Assembly: GCA_900467745.1 (NCBI GenBank)
Contig: UBQW01000058.1
Coordinates: 1-64,000 of the forward strand
Origin: Hyphomicrobiales bacterium
GTDB lineage: Bacteria > Pseudomonadota > Alphaproteobacteria > Rhizobiales > Rhizobiaceae
Direction: 5' to 3'
DNA: 64,000 nucleotides
Shown: positions 50,221-58,735 of the stretch, one piece after another
How positions within the stretch are numbered: the stretch's first letter is position 1
Layout: every line of letters begins with the position of its first letter
Translations under genes and position numbers: made by a program
The notes under the pieces: model-generated
The model's database searches: none
What the model was told of the DNA's origin: nothing
The model's input: only the letters and a program-made list of their open reading frames with translations

Positions 50221-52569
50221 ATGGGTGAAATGAAGGCTGGTTCAAGATTTTTGAACGCAGTATCGGCGGTTGCGCTGTCTGCAGGTATCGTTGCGTCGGG
50301 AGCGGGTGCGACAGTGTTCATCTCGGCTTCTGCTGCCGAGGCTGCAGTCATTCAGCGTGTTGACGTTCGTGGTGCAAACCGCGTCGGCGCCGAAGCTGTG
50401 CGGTCCAACCTCACGATCCAGCCCGGCCGGAGCTTCTCCAACACCGACATCGACGACTCCGTAAAGCAGCTCTACGACACGGGCTACTTCTCCGACGTCA
50501 AGATCTCCGTTTCCGGCAGCACGCTGGTTGTGACCGTTGAGGAAGCTCAGCTGATCAACCAGGTCGTGTTCAACGGCAACCGCAAGATCAAGGACGACAA
50601 GCTCGCAGCGGTCGTCAAGACGCAGTCTTCTGGCGCTTACAACGAGACCCAGATCCAGGCCGACATCCAGTCGATCAAGGACGCTTATGCAGCGACCGGT
50701 CGCAGCGAAGTCGAAGTGACGACGCAGGTCGTTCCGCTCGGTCAGGGCCGCGTCAACCTCGCATTCGTCATCAATGAAGGCGACCGCACGAAGATCGACT
50801 CGATCAACTTCGTCGGCAACAACGCCTACAGCTCTGGCCGCCTCGCATCGGTCATTGCCACCAAGCGAAGCAACTTCCTGTCCTTCCTGACCCGCAAGGA
50901 CGTCTACAGCGCTGACAAGCTGCACGCAGACGAAGAAGCGCTCCGCCAGTTCTATTACAACCGTGGTTACGCCGACTTCCGCATCGTGTCTTCGGACGCT
51001 GCGTTCGACGAGACGACCAACAAGTACACGCTGACCTTCAACATCGAAGAAGGCCCGCGCTACGATTTCGGTGCAATCTCCGTTCAGTCCACCGTTCAGG
51101 GTATCGACGGCGCGCAGCTTCAGGGTCTCGTTCGCACCCATGAAGGCCAGGTCTACAACGCCAAGGAAGTTCAGAAGTCGATGGAAGCGATCTCGGATCA
51201 GGTGGCTTCGGCCGGCTATCCGTTCGCCCGCGTCACGCCTCGTGGCAACCGCGACCTGAACAACAACACCATCGGCGTCGAATACCTCGTCGACCAGGGC
51301 GAGAAGGCCTACGTCGAGCGTATCGAAATCCGCGGCAACAGCCGTACGCGTGACTACGTCATCCGTCGCGAGTTCGACATGAGTGAAGGCGACGCCTTCA
51401 ATCAGCAGATGATCACCAGAGCCAAGCGTCGCCTTGAGGCTCTCGGCTACTTCTCGACCGTCAACATCTCGACCCAGCCTGGCAGCTCGCCGGACCGCGT
51501 CGTTGTTGTCGTCGACGTTCAGGACCAGGCAACCGGTTCGTTCGGTATCGGCGCGGGTTACGCTGCCGGCGGCGACGGCCTGCTGCTGGAAGCCTCGATC
51601 GAAGAAAAGAACTTCCTCGGACGCGGCCAGTACATTAAGGTCTCTGCCGGTGGTGGTCAGGAAGGTTCGCGTACCTACGGCCTGAACTTCACCGAGCCTT
51701 ACTTCCTCGGTTATCGTCTGGCTGTCGGCTTCGACATCAACCACAGCGAGACGTCGAGCAACGACAACTACGACTACGAAGAAAACAACGTCGTTCTGCG
51801 CGCGACCGCTCCGATCACCGAAGATCTGGCGACGACGTTCCGCTATAACTACAAGCAGATGAAGTACGATCCGTCGGGATCGCTCTCCGATCTGTCCACG
51901 CCGTACCAGGACCTCGTCAACAACAGCCCGTGGGTAAAGTCGTCTGTGTCGCAGACGCTGACCTACAACACGCTGGACGACATGGTTCTGCCGCGTGAAG
52001 GTATCTACGCCAGCCTGACGCACGAAATCGCCGGCCTCGGCGGTGACTCGCAGTTCTACAAGATCTACGGCAAGGCGCGCTATTTCCACACGCTCGCTGA
52101 CGACGCCGACATCATCGGCTCGGTTGCCGGTTCTGCCGGTTACGTAGTCGGCTTCGGCAAGGATCTGCATGTCTTCGACCAGTTCACGCTGACGAACGGC
52201 GACATCCGCGGCTTCGAGAACAAGGGTATCGGCCCGCGCGTTGGCGGCGGTCCGGATGATCCGCTCGGCGGCACGACCTACTTCACCGTTTCGGCTGAAG
52301 CGTCGTTCCCGCTTCCGGCTTTCCCGCGTGACTTCGGTCTGCGCGGCGCGGTCTTCGCGGATGCTGGTACGCTCTTTGGCAACAAGGTCAATGTCAGCGG
52401 TTCCGAGTTCGTGAACGGCGAAGATGCTTCGCTGCGCGCTTCGGTCGGTGTCGGCATCGTCTGGAACTCGCCGTTCGGCGCCCTGCGCGTCGACTACGCG
52501 ATCCCGGTCCTGAAGGAAGACTACGACAAGGTTCAGCACTTCAAGTTTGGCATCAACAACCAATTCTGA
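50221..52569 (+). CDS. bamA: Outer membrane protein assembly factor BamA
   Basis: 782 residues. A signal peptide (cleavage near ASAAEAA) is followed by five POTRA domains (about 45-415, first block VIQRVDVRGANRVGAEAVRSNL) and a 16-strand C-terminal barrel ending in FGINNQF, the beta-signal with terminal Phe. It inserts beta-barrel proteins into the outer membrane. Starts at 50173 (GTG), 50200 and 50230 are alternatives; I chose the ATG at 50221 with AAGG upstream. Codon use is strongly biased. Confidence 0.96.
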   Translation: MGEMKAGSRFLNAVSAVALSAGIVASGAGATVFISASAAEAAVIQRVDVRGANRVGAEAVRSNLTIQPGRSFSNTDIDDSVKQLYDTGYFSDVKISVSGSTLVVTVEEAQLINQVVFNGNRKIKDDKLAAVVKTQSSGAYNETQIQADIQSIKDAYAATGRSEVEVTTQVVPLGQGRVNLAFVINEGDRTKIDSINFVGNNAYSSGRLASVIATKRSNFLSFLTRKDVYSADKLHADEEALRQFYYNRGYADFRIVSSDAAFDETTNKYTLTFNIEEGPRYDFGAISVQSTVQGIDGAQLQGLVRTHEGQVYNAKEVQKSMEAISDQVASAGYPFARVTPRGNRDLNNNTIGVEYLVDQGEKAYVERIEIRGNSRTRDYVIRREFDMSEGDAFNQQMITRAKRRLEALGYFSTVNISTQPGSSPDRVVVVVDVQDQATGSFGIGAGYAAGGDGLLLEASIEEKNFLGRGQYIKVSAGGGQEGSRTYGLNFTEPYFLGYRLAVGFDINHSETSSNDNYDYEENNVVLRATAPITEDLATTFRYNYKQMKYDPSGSLSDLSTPYQDLVNNSPWVKSSVSQTLTYNTLDDMVLPREGIYASLTHEIAGLGGDSQFYKIYGKARYFHTLADDADIIGSVAGSAGYVVGFGKDLHVFDQFTLTNGDIRGFENKGIGPRVGGGPDDPLGGTTYFTVSAEASFPLPAFPRDFGLRGAVFADAGTLFGNKVNVSGSEFVNGEDASLRASVGVGIVWNSPFGALRVDYAIPVLKEDYDKVQHFKFGINNQF

Positions 52570-52619
52570 TATCGGCAGTCCGGAACCGTAAAATCGAATT
52601 CCGTTCTGGAGATTTGCCG

Positions 52620-53681
52620 ATGGAGCAAACCTATTTCTTTCCGCCCCATGACGGTGTGAAGCTCTCGGAGCTAGCGCAATTTCTTGGGGCGGAACTTGCC
52701 GACCCCAATCATGCCGACATCGTGATCCGTTCCGTTTCGCCCGTAAACCGGGCGAAGGCGGGCGATCTCTGTTACGTCATTTCCAAGAAGAGCAAGGACG
52801 AACTCGTGACCTGCGAGGCGTCCGCTGTGCTGGTGAGTTCGGCATTGCAGTCGATCGTGCCGGCGCATGTTCCTGTTCTCGTGTCGAAAAACGCCCATGC
52901 CGCGTTCGCGATGGCTGGTGGACTGCTCTATCCGAGCGCCCTGACGCCTCAGCGTTTGCGCTCTGCGAGCGCGGATGTTTCCGACCGTGCGTCCGTCGAT
53001 CCGACGGCGAGACTGGAAGCGAATGTCGAGATTGAGCCGTTCGCAGTAATCGGCGCTCATGCCGAGATCGGTGAGGGCACGCGCATTGGCGCTGGCGCCG
53101 TCATCGGGCCAGGCGTCAAGATTGGCCGTGATTGCACGATCGCCAGCGGCGCCAGCATCCTGTGCTCGCTGGTGGGCAATCGCGTGATCATCCACAACGG
53201 CGCACGCATCGGCCAGGACGGCTTCGGGTACGCGCCGGGTCCTCGCGGCATGATCAAGATCGTTCAGATCGGCCGCGTTATCCTGCAGGATGACGTCGAG
53301 GTCGGTGCGAACACGACGATCGATCGCGGCACGATGGATGACACTGTCATCGGCGAGGGGACGAAGATCGACAACCTCGTCCAGATTGGCCACAATGTTC
53401 GCATTGGCCGTCATTGCGCCGTTGTCTCGCAGGTCGGCATCGCCGGAAGCGCCATTATCGGCGATGGCGTGCAGATCGGTGGTCATTCCGGCATTCGAGG
53501 CCATATAACAATTAACGACGGTGCCCAGATCGCTGCCATGAGCGGCGTAGTGTCCGACATCCCCGCCGGGGAGCGCTACGGCGGCATACCTGCACGGCCG
53601 GCGCATGACTTTTTGCGCGAAGTCGCGGCAGTCATGATGCGGACGACGGGCCCCAAGAAAACGGGAGAAAAGAATGGCTGA
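52620..53681 (+). CDS. lpxD: UDP-3-O-(3-hydroxyacyl)glucosamine N-acyltransferase
   Basis: 353 residues. An N-terminal uridine-binding domain (about 1-110) and a left-handed beta-helix of hexapeptide repeats; catalytic His in the VQIGHNVRIG stretch. Third step of lipid A synthesis. The ATG at 52620 follows GGAG; a TTG 6 bases earlier is less likely. It overlaps fabZ by 8 bases. Confidence 0.95.
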   Translation: MEQTYFFPPHDGVKLSELAQFLGAELADPNHADIVIRSVSPVNRAKAGDLCYVISKKSKDELVTCEASAVLVSSALQSIVPAHVPVLVSKNAHAAFAMAGGLLYPSALTPQRLRSASADVSDRASVDPTARLEANVEIEPFAVIGAHAEIGEGTRIGAGAVIGPGVKIGRDCTIASGASILCSLVGNRVIIHNGARIGQDGFGYAPGPRGMIKIVQIGRVILQDDVEVGANTTIDRGTMDDTVIGEGTKIDNLVQIGHNVRIGRHCAVVSQVGIAGSAIIGDGVQIGGHSGIRGHITINDGAQIAAMSGVVSDIPAGERYGGIPARPAHDFLREVAAVMMRTTGPKKTGEKNG

Positions 53682-54141
53682 AGAAGTCAAGAAGTCGCTT
53701 TCCTCGGCTGACATCATCGAAATCATGAAGTTGCTGCCGCATCGCTATCCGTTCCTGTTGGTCGACAAGATCATCGAAATCGACGGCGATGATTCCGCGA
53801 TCGGCATCAAGAACGTGACGGCCAACGAACCGCATTTCACCGGACACTTTCCGGAGCAGCCGATCATGCCCGGCGTCCTGTTGGTCGAAGGCATGGCCCA
53901 GACGGCCGGCGCGATCTGTGCGAAGAAGGAAGGCGAAAGCGGCAATCTGGTCTACTTCATGACCATCGACAACGCCCGTTTCCGCAAGCCTGTGGTTCCT
54001 GGCGACCGGGTGGAGTACCACGTCGTCAAGCAGAAGCAGCGCGGCAACATCTGGAAGTTCCATTGCGATGCGAAGGTCGATGGAGCGCTGGTCGCCGAAG
54101 CCGATATTGGCGCGATGATCGTGCGCAAGGATCAGGCATGA
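53674..54141 (+). CDS. fabZ: 3-hydroxyacyl-ACP dehydratase FabZ
   Basis: 155 residues. LLPHRYPFLLVDKIIEID with the catalytic His, and HFPEQPIMPGVLLVEGMAQTAG with the catalytic Glu. It dehydrates 3-hydroxyacyl-ACP in fatty-acid synthesis, competing with LpxA and LpxD for the same acyl-ACP. Start overlaps the end of lpxD. Confidence 0.96.
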   Translation: MAEEVKKSLSSADIIEIMKLLPHRYPFLLVDKIIEIDGDDSAIGIKNVTANEPHFTGHFPEQPIMPGVLLVEGMAQTAGAICAKKEGESGNLVYFMTIDNARFRKPVVPGDRVEYHVVKQKQRGNIWKFHCDAKVDGALVAEADIGAMIVRKDQA

Positions 54142-54956
54142 GCACGATCGCAGCCAGTGCCAGCATTCACCCGATGGCGGTCGTCGAAGACGGCGCCGTG
54201 ATCGGCGAGAACGTCAAGATCGGTCCGTTCTGCCATGTCGGCCCACGGGTCGTGCTCGGCGACAACACGGAAATGCTTCCGCATTCGATCGTCAGCGGCA
54301 TCACCACGCTCGGCAAGGGATGCCGGATTTTCCCGATGGCCGTTATCGGCGGCGATCCGCAGAGCGTTCATCACGGTGGCGAAGAGACGACCTTGACGGT
54401 CGGCGACAATTGCACGATGCGCGAAGGTGTGACGATCAACACCGGCACCGCCGATTTCGGCGGCAAGACCATCGTCGGCAACAACAACCTGTTTCTCGCC
54501 AACTCGCACATCGCCCATGACTGCCGCGTGGGCAACCACGTCATCATGTCGAACAACGTGATGCTTGCAGGCCACGTCGTCATCGAGGATCGCGTGATCC
54601 TCGGCGGCGGTTGCGCCGTGCACCAGTTCACCCGCGTTGGCCGCCACGCCTTCGTCGGCGGTCTGTCGGCCGTGAGCTACGACGTCATTCCGTATGGCAT
54701 GCTGAACGGTAATCCCGGTCTCCTCGGCGGCCTCAACGTCGTCGGCATGACGCGTGCGGGCATCGATCGCGCGACGATCCATATCGTCCGCCGTGCCTAC
54801 AAGGCGATCTTCGAGACCGAAGGCAATCTGCGCGACAACGCCGCCGCCATCCGCGAGGAATTCGCTGATTGCGAGCAGGTCGTCCAGATCCTCGATTTCA
54901 TTGCCGCCGAAAGCGATCGCGCGCTCTCTTCTCCGACGCGGGGACAGAAGGGATAG
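54138..54956 (+). CDS. lpxA: UDP-N-acetylglucosamine O-acyltransferase
   Basis: 272 residues. Hexapeptide beta-helix (IHPMAVVEDGAVIGENVKIG), with FLANSHIAHDCRVGNHV carrying the catalytic His, and the C-terminal helical domain GIDRATIHIVRRAYKAIF. First step of lipid A synthesis. ATGA overlap with fabZ. Confidence 0.96.
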   Translation: MSTIAASASIHPMAVVEDGAVIGENVKIGPFCHVGPRVVLGDNTEMLPHSIVSGITTLGKGCRIFPMAVIGGDPQSVHHGGEETTLTVGDNCTMREGVTINTGTADFGGKTIVGNNNLFLANSHIAHDCRVGNHVIMSNNVMLAGHVVIEDRVILGGGCAVHQFTRVGRHAFVGGLSAVSYDVIPYGMLNGNPGLLGGLNVVGMTRAGIDRATIHIVRRAYKAIFETEGNLRDNAAAIREEFADCEQVVQILDFIAAESDRALSSPTRGQKG

Positions 54957-54959
54957 ATC

Positions 54960-55841
54960 TTGTCTCCAGCAAGTGACACGGCAAAAGGCCGCCTGGCGAT
55001 CATCGCCGGCAGCGGCTTTCTGCCGTCCTATGTCGCCGAAGCCGCCAAGAGCGCCGGCGAAAACCCGCTGATCATCGCGCTGAAAAACGAGACCGATAGG
55101 TCCTGGGAAGGCTTCGAGCACGCTATTGTCGGCGTCGGCGATTTCGCCGCCATCGACGGCATGCTGGATAGCCATCGCATCGACCGCGTCGTGATGTCCG
55201 GCGCCGTGCGCAGGCGGCCGGAATGGCGTGAAGTTCGCCCTACGCTGAAGACGCTCGCAAGCATTCCCTCGACCATTCGCACGCTGCTGTCCGGCGGTGA
55301 CGACACCGTGCTGCGCATGGTGATCGGGCTGATCGAGAAGAACGGTCGCCGCGTGATCGGCGTGCAGGAGATCGCACCGGATCTTCTGGCCGCCGTCGGT
55401 CCGCTCGGCGCGATTGCGCCATCGGCCGAGGACGTCAAGGATATCGCCAAGGCGGGGTCGGCGGCCGACGCGCTCGGCCGGCTGGACGTTGGGCAGGGCG
55501 CCGTCTCTGTCGGTGGTCGCATCGTGGCGCTTGAGGGTGTCGAGGGAACGGACAGCATGTTGCAGCGTGTGGCCGATCTGCGCGCTGCCGGGCGCATCTC
55601 GGCGCGCCGTCGCGGTGTTCTAGTCAAGCTCTGCAAGCCGCAGCAGGATCTGCGCGCAGATCTGCCGTCGATCGGCATCTCGACCATCGAGAATGCCAGC
55701 AAGGCCGGCCTGGCGGGCGTGGCGATAGAGGCCGGGCGCGCGCTGATCCTGGATCGCCCGGCAGTCATATCGGCGGCAAAGGAAGCCGGTATCTTCGTCT
55801 GCGGTCTGGATCGTGGATTGCCATCCTGGGGGCTTGAATGA
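54960..55841 (+). CDS. lpxI: UDP-2,3-diacylglucosamine diphosphatase LpxI
   Basis: 293 residues of the LpxI (DUF1009) family, which replaces LpxH in alphaproteobacteria and cuts UDP-diacylglucosamine to lipid X and UMP. GRLAIIAGSGFLPSYVAEAA and the C-terminal KLCKPQQDLRADLPSIG are typical. The start is a TTG at 54960, four bases after the lpxA stop, with AAGGGA before it; no ATG fits. ATGA overlap into lpxB. Confidence 0.93.
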   Translation: MSPASDTAKGRLAIIAGSGFLPSYVAEAAKSAGENPLIIALKNETDRSWEGFEHAIVGVGDFAAIDGMLDSHRIDRVVMSGAVRRRPEWREVRPTLKTLASIPSTIRTLLSGGDDTVLRMVIGLIEKNGRRVIGVQEIAPDLLAAVGPLGAIAPSAEDVKDIAKAGSAADALGRLDVGQGAVSVGGRIVALEGVEGTDSMLQRVADLRAAGRISARRRGVLVKLCKPQQDLRADLPSIGISTIENASKAGLAGVAIEAGRALILDRPAVISAAKEAGIFVCGLDRGLPSWGLE

Positions 55842-57019
55842 GCGTGCGTGCATTGAAGGTCGCGATCATCGCGGGCGAAGTCTCCGGTGATCTTCTGGCG
55901 GCCGATCTGATCGCCGCGCTGAAGCAGCAATATGCGGGGCCGGTCGAGCTCATAGGCGTCGGCGGCGAGGGGCTGCAGGCGCAGGGCCTGACGTCGCTGT
56001 TCGATTTCTCCGAGCTGTCGATCATGGGCATCACCCAGGTTCTCGCGAAGCTTCCGACGCTTGTGAAGCGCATCCGCCAGACCGCGGCCGCCGTCATCGC
56101 CGCAAAGCCGGATGTGCTCGTCATTGTCGATAGCCCCGATTTCACCCACCGCGTCGCCAAGCGCGTGCGCACGGCGTTGCCTGACCTGCCTGTCGTCAAC
56201 TACGTCTGTCCGAGCGTCTGGGCGTGGAAGGAATACCGCGCGCAGCGCATGCTGCCCTATATCGACCATGTGCTCGCCGTGCTGCCCTTCGAGCCCGAGG
56301 TGATGCGCAAGCTCGGCGGTCCGCCGACAAGCTATGTCGGCCATCGCCTGACCGCTGATGTCGATGTTCTCGCGACCCGCAAGGCGAGGGCGGCAAGCAA
56401 GCCGCGTCCGGCGCACGAGCCGAAGACGATCATGCTCCTGCCAGGTTCACGCGGATCCGAGATCACGAAGCTCTTGCCCTATTTCGGCGACGCGGTGGCT
56501 GAGCTTTCCGCCCGCAATGAAGGCATGCGCTTTGTGCTGCCGACGGCGCCGCGCCGCGAGGCCATGGTGCGCGACATCATCAAGGACTGGCCGGTCAAGC
56601 CCGACGTGGTGACGGGCAAGGACGACAAGTGGAAAGCCTTCGCCGAGGCCGACGCCGCCATGGCCGCGTCCGGCACCGTTATCCTGGAACTGGGGCTTGC
56701 GGGCGTGCCCACCGTCTCGGCCTACAAGACCGACTGGATCATCAAGCTGATGACCGGCAAGATCAAGATCTGGACGGCGGCGATCCCGAACCTTGTCGCG
56801 GATTACGCTGTTGTGCCCGAATATATCAACGAGGTCGTGCGCGGCGCGAGTTTCACGCGCTGGGCCGAGAAGCTCTCATCCGACACCTTGCCGCGCCGCT
56901 CGATGATGGAAGGTTACGATCTGGTCTGGGAGCGGATGCAGACCGAAAAGCCGCCCGGCGTTCATGCCGCGGAAATCGTGCTTGATGTCCTGAAAAACAA
57001 AAAACCCGGTCAAAACTGA
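55838..57019 (+). CDS. lpxB: Lipid A disaccharide synthase
   Basis: 393 residues, a GT-B glycosyltransferase (family 19) joining lipid X to UDP-diacylglucosamine. IIAGEVSGDLLAADLI at the N-terminus and LLPGSRGSEI near residue 200 are the family blocks. Last gene of the lpx run; its stop lies inside the terminator hairpin. Confidence 0.95.
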   Translation: MSVRALKVAIIAGEVSGDLLAADLIAALKQQYAGPVELIGVGGEGLQAQGLTSLFDFSELSIMGITQVLAKLPTLVKRIRQTAAAVIAAKPDVLVIVDSPDFTHRVAKRVRTALPDLPVVNYVCPSVWAWKEYRAQRMLPYIDHVLAVLPFEPEVMRKLGGPPTSYVGHRLTADVDVLATRKARAASKPRPAHEPKTIMLLPGSRGSEITKLLPYFGDAVAELSARNEGMRFVLPTAPRREAMVRDIIKDWPVKPDVVTGKDDKWKAFAEADAAMAASGTVILELGLAGVPTVSAYKTDWIIKLMTGKIKIWTAAIPNLVADYAVVPEYINEVVRGASFTRWAEKLSSDTLPRRSMMEGYDLVWERMQTEKPPGVHAAEIVLDVLKNKKPGQN

Positions 57020-57034
57020 CCGGGTTTCTTTTTG
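57001..57034. terminator. Bidirectional terminator, lpxB / gltA
   Basis: AAACCCGGTCA (57002-57012) pairs with TGACCGGGTTT (57017-57027), loop AAAC, then CTTTTT on the plus strand and a T run on the minus strand. It ends both convergent genes. The lpxB stop (57017-57019) is part of the stem. Confidence 0.9.
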
Positions 57035-57052
57035 AGCTTCGATGCGTCGAGA

Positions 57053-58342
57053 TTAACGCTTGGAAACCGGAACGTAGTCGCGCTGCGCTTCGCCGATGTA
57101 GAGCTGGCGCGGACGGCCGATACGCTGCTGCGGATCTTCGATCATTTCGTTCCACTGCGCGATCCAGCCGACGGTGCGGGCAAGGGCGAACAGAACGGTG
57201 AACATGGTCGTGGGGAAGCCGAGAGCCTTGAGCGTGATTCCCGAATAGAAGTCGATGTTCGGATAGAGCTTCTTCTCGATGAAGTATGGATCGGTGAGCG
57301 CGATGCGCTCGAGTTCCATGGCGACGTCGAGCAACGGATCGTCCTTGATGCCGAGCTCGCCGAGCACTTCATGCGTCGTCTTCTGCATGATCTTGGCGCG
57401 CGGGTCGTAGTTCTTGTAGACGCGGTGGCCAAAGCCCATCAGGCGGAACGGATCGTTCTTGTCCTTGGCGCGGGCGATGTACTCAGGAATGCGGTCAACC
57501 GTGCCGATTTCCTGCAGCATGTTGAGCGCCGCTTCGTTGGCACCGCCGTGAGCCGGGCCCCAGAGGCAGGCAATGCCGGCCGCGATGCAGGCGAACGGGT
57601 TTGCACCCGAGGAGCCGGCGAGACGAACGGTCGAGGTCGAAGCGTTCTGCTCGTGGTCGGCGTGCAGGATGAAGATGCGGTCCATGGCGCGGGCAAGCAC
57701 CGGATTGACCACATATTCCTCGCAAGGAACGGCAAAGCACATGCGCAGGAAGTTCGACGCGTAGTCGAGGTCGTTCTTCGGGTAAACGAAAGGCTGGCCG
57801 ATATGGTACTTGTAGGCCATGGCGGCGATCGTCGGCATCTTCGCGATCATGCGCAGCGAAGCGACCATGCGCTGGTGCGGATCGGTGATGTCGGTGCTGT
57901 CGTGGTAGAAGGCCGACAGGGCGCCGACGCAGCCGCACATGACGGCCATCGGGTGCGCGTCACGGCGGAAGCCGGTGAAGAAGCGGCTCATCTGCTCGTG
58001 CACCATTGTGTGGTGCGTGACGCGATGGTCGAAGTCCTTCTTCTGCGCAGACGTCGGCAGTTCGCCGTAGAGAAGCAGGTAGCAGACTTCGAGGAAGTCG
58101 CCCTGTTCGGCCAGCTGCTCGATCGGGTAGCCGCGATGGAGCAGAACGCCCTCGTCGCCATCGATGTAAGTGATTTTCGATTCACAGGATGCGGTCGAGG
58201 TGAAACCAGGATCGTACGTGAAGGAAGCCGTGTTCTTGTAGAGGGCGCCGATATCGATGACATCAGGGCCGATCGTGCCGCTCTTGACCGGCAGGTCGAC
58301 TGTTTTCTCACCGAGTTTCAGTGTTGCGCTTTGATCCGTCAT
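57053..58342 (-). CDS. gltA: Citrate synthase
   Basis: 429 residues, the hexameric type I form regulated by NADH. HGGANEAAL and GFGHRVYKNYDPRA contain catalytic residues. It condenses acetyl-CoA and oxaloacetate. The ATG at 58342 is preceded by GGAGGATC; upstream frame unsupported. In several relatives I recall gltX between gltA and comEC; none is present here. Confidence 0.96.
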   Translation of the reverse strand: MTDQSATLKLGEKTVDLPVKSGTIGPDVIDIGALYKNTASFTYDPGFTSTASCESKITYIDGDEGVLLHRGYPIEQLAEQGDFLEVCYLLLYGELPTSAQKKDFDHRVTHHTMVHEQMSRFFTGFRRDAHPMAVMCGCVGALSAFYHDSTDITDPHQRMVASLRMIAKMPTIAAMAYKYHIGQPFVYPKNDLDYASNFLRMCFAVPCEEYVVNPVLARAMDRIFILHADHEQNASTSTVRLAGSSGANPFACIAAGIACLWGPAHGGANEAALNMLQEIGTVDRIPEYIARAKDKNDPFRLMGFGHRVYKNYDPRAKIMQKTTHEVLGELGIKDDPLLDVAMELERIALTDPYFIEKKLYPNIDFYSGITLKALGFPTTMFTVLFALARTVGWIAQWNEMIEDPQQRIGRPRQLYIGEAQRDYVPVSKR

Positions 58343-58735
58343 TCTGATCCTCCAAACTGGCGGTTGGCGCCTTAAAAGCGCCATAGGGTTAAGCGTCGTC
58401 TGCGATAGCTATATGATCGCGCGCCTAATGCCAAGTTACCGTGATGCCATTTTGTGCATCGCAGTATCAACTTTTAAGCACTCCAGCGATGTCGTCTCCG
58501 CATAGCGGAAGTCAATGATAAACCTGACATTTTTGATGGTTTTATTTCCCGTTTGAATTCAAACGATTATAGTTGCGTTTAGGCTCCGCTGGCCTCATTC
58601 TGATTGCAGTTCAGGGTGGCTTTCGGGTGTCGTTGCATGCCGGAGTTGAATGCCAGTCACGTCGTTTTGATGCCACCCGAAGCGGCGCAAATTGCCAATT
58701 TGCCGGCCGTAAGAGGGCAAAATGCCCGTGCCATA
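58343..58735. promoter_or_regulatory. Divergent control region gltA / comEC
   Basis: 393 bases, A+T-rich around 58480-58570. The gltA promoter must lie here. It contains a perfect 16-base palindrome (next entry). Depending on the comEC start, up to ~100 bases at its right end may be coding. Confidence 0.45.
58550..58565. promoter_or_regulatory. Perfect 16-base palindrome CGTTTGAATTCAAACG
   Basis: Reads the same on both strands with no spacer. It lies 208 bases before gltA and ~170 before comEC in an A+T-rich stretch, the right setting for a repressor or activator site. Confidence 0.5.

Noticed and set aside
50242..52563. Open frame of 773 codons antisense to bamA
   Set aside because: It mirrors the strongly biased codon use of bamA. 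Its translation is rich in Asp, Val and Arg and resembles no protein family.
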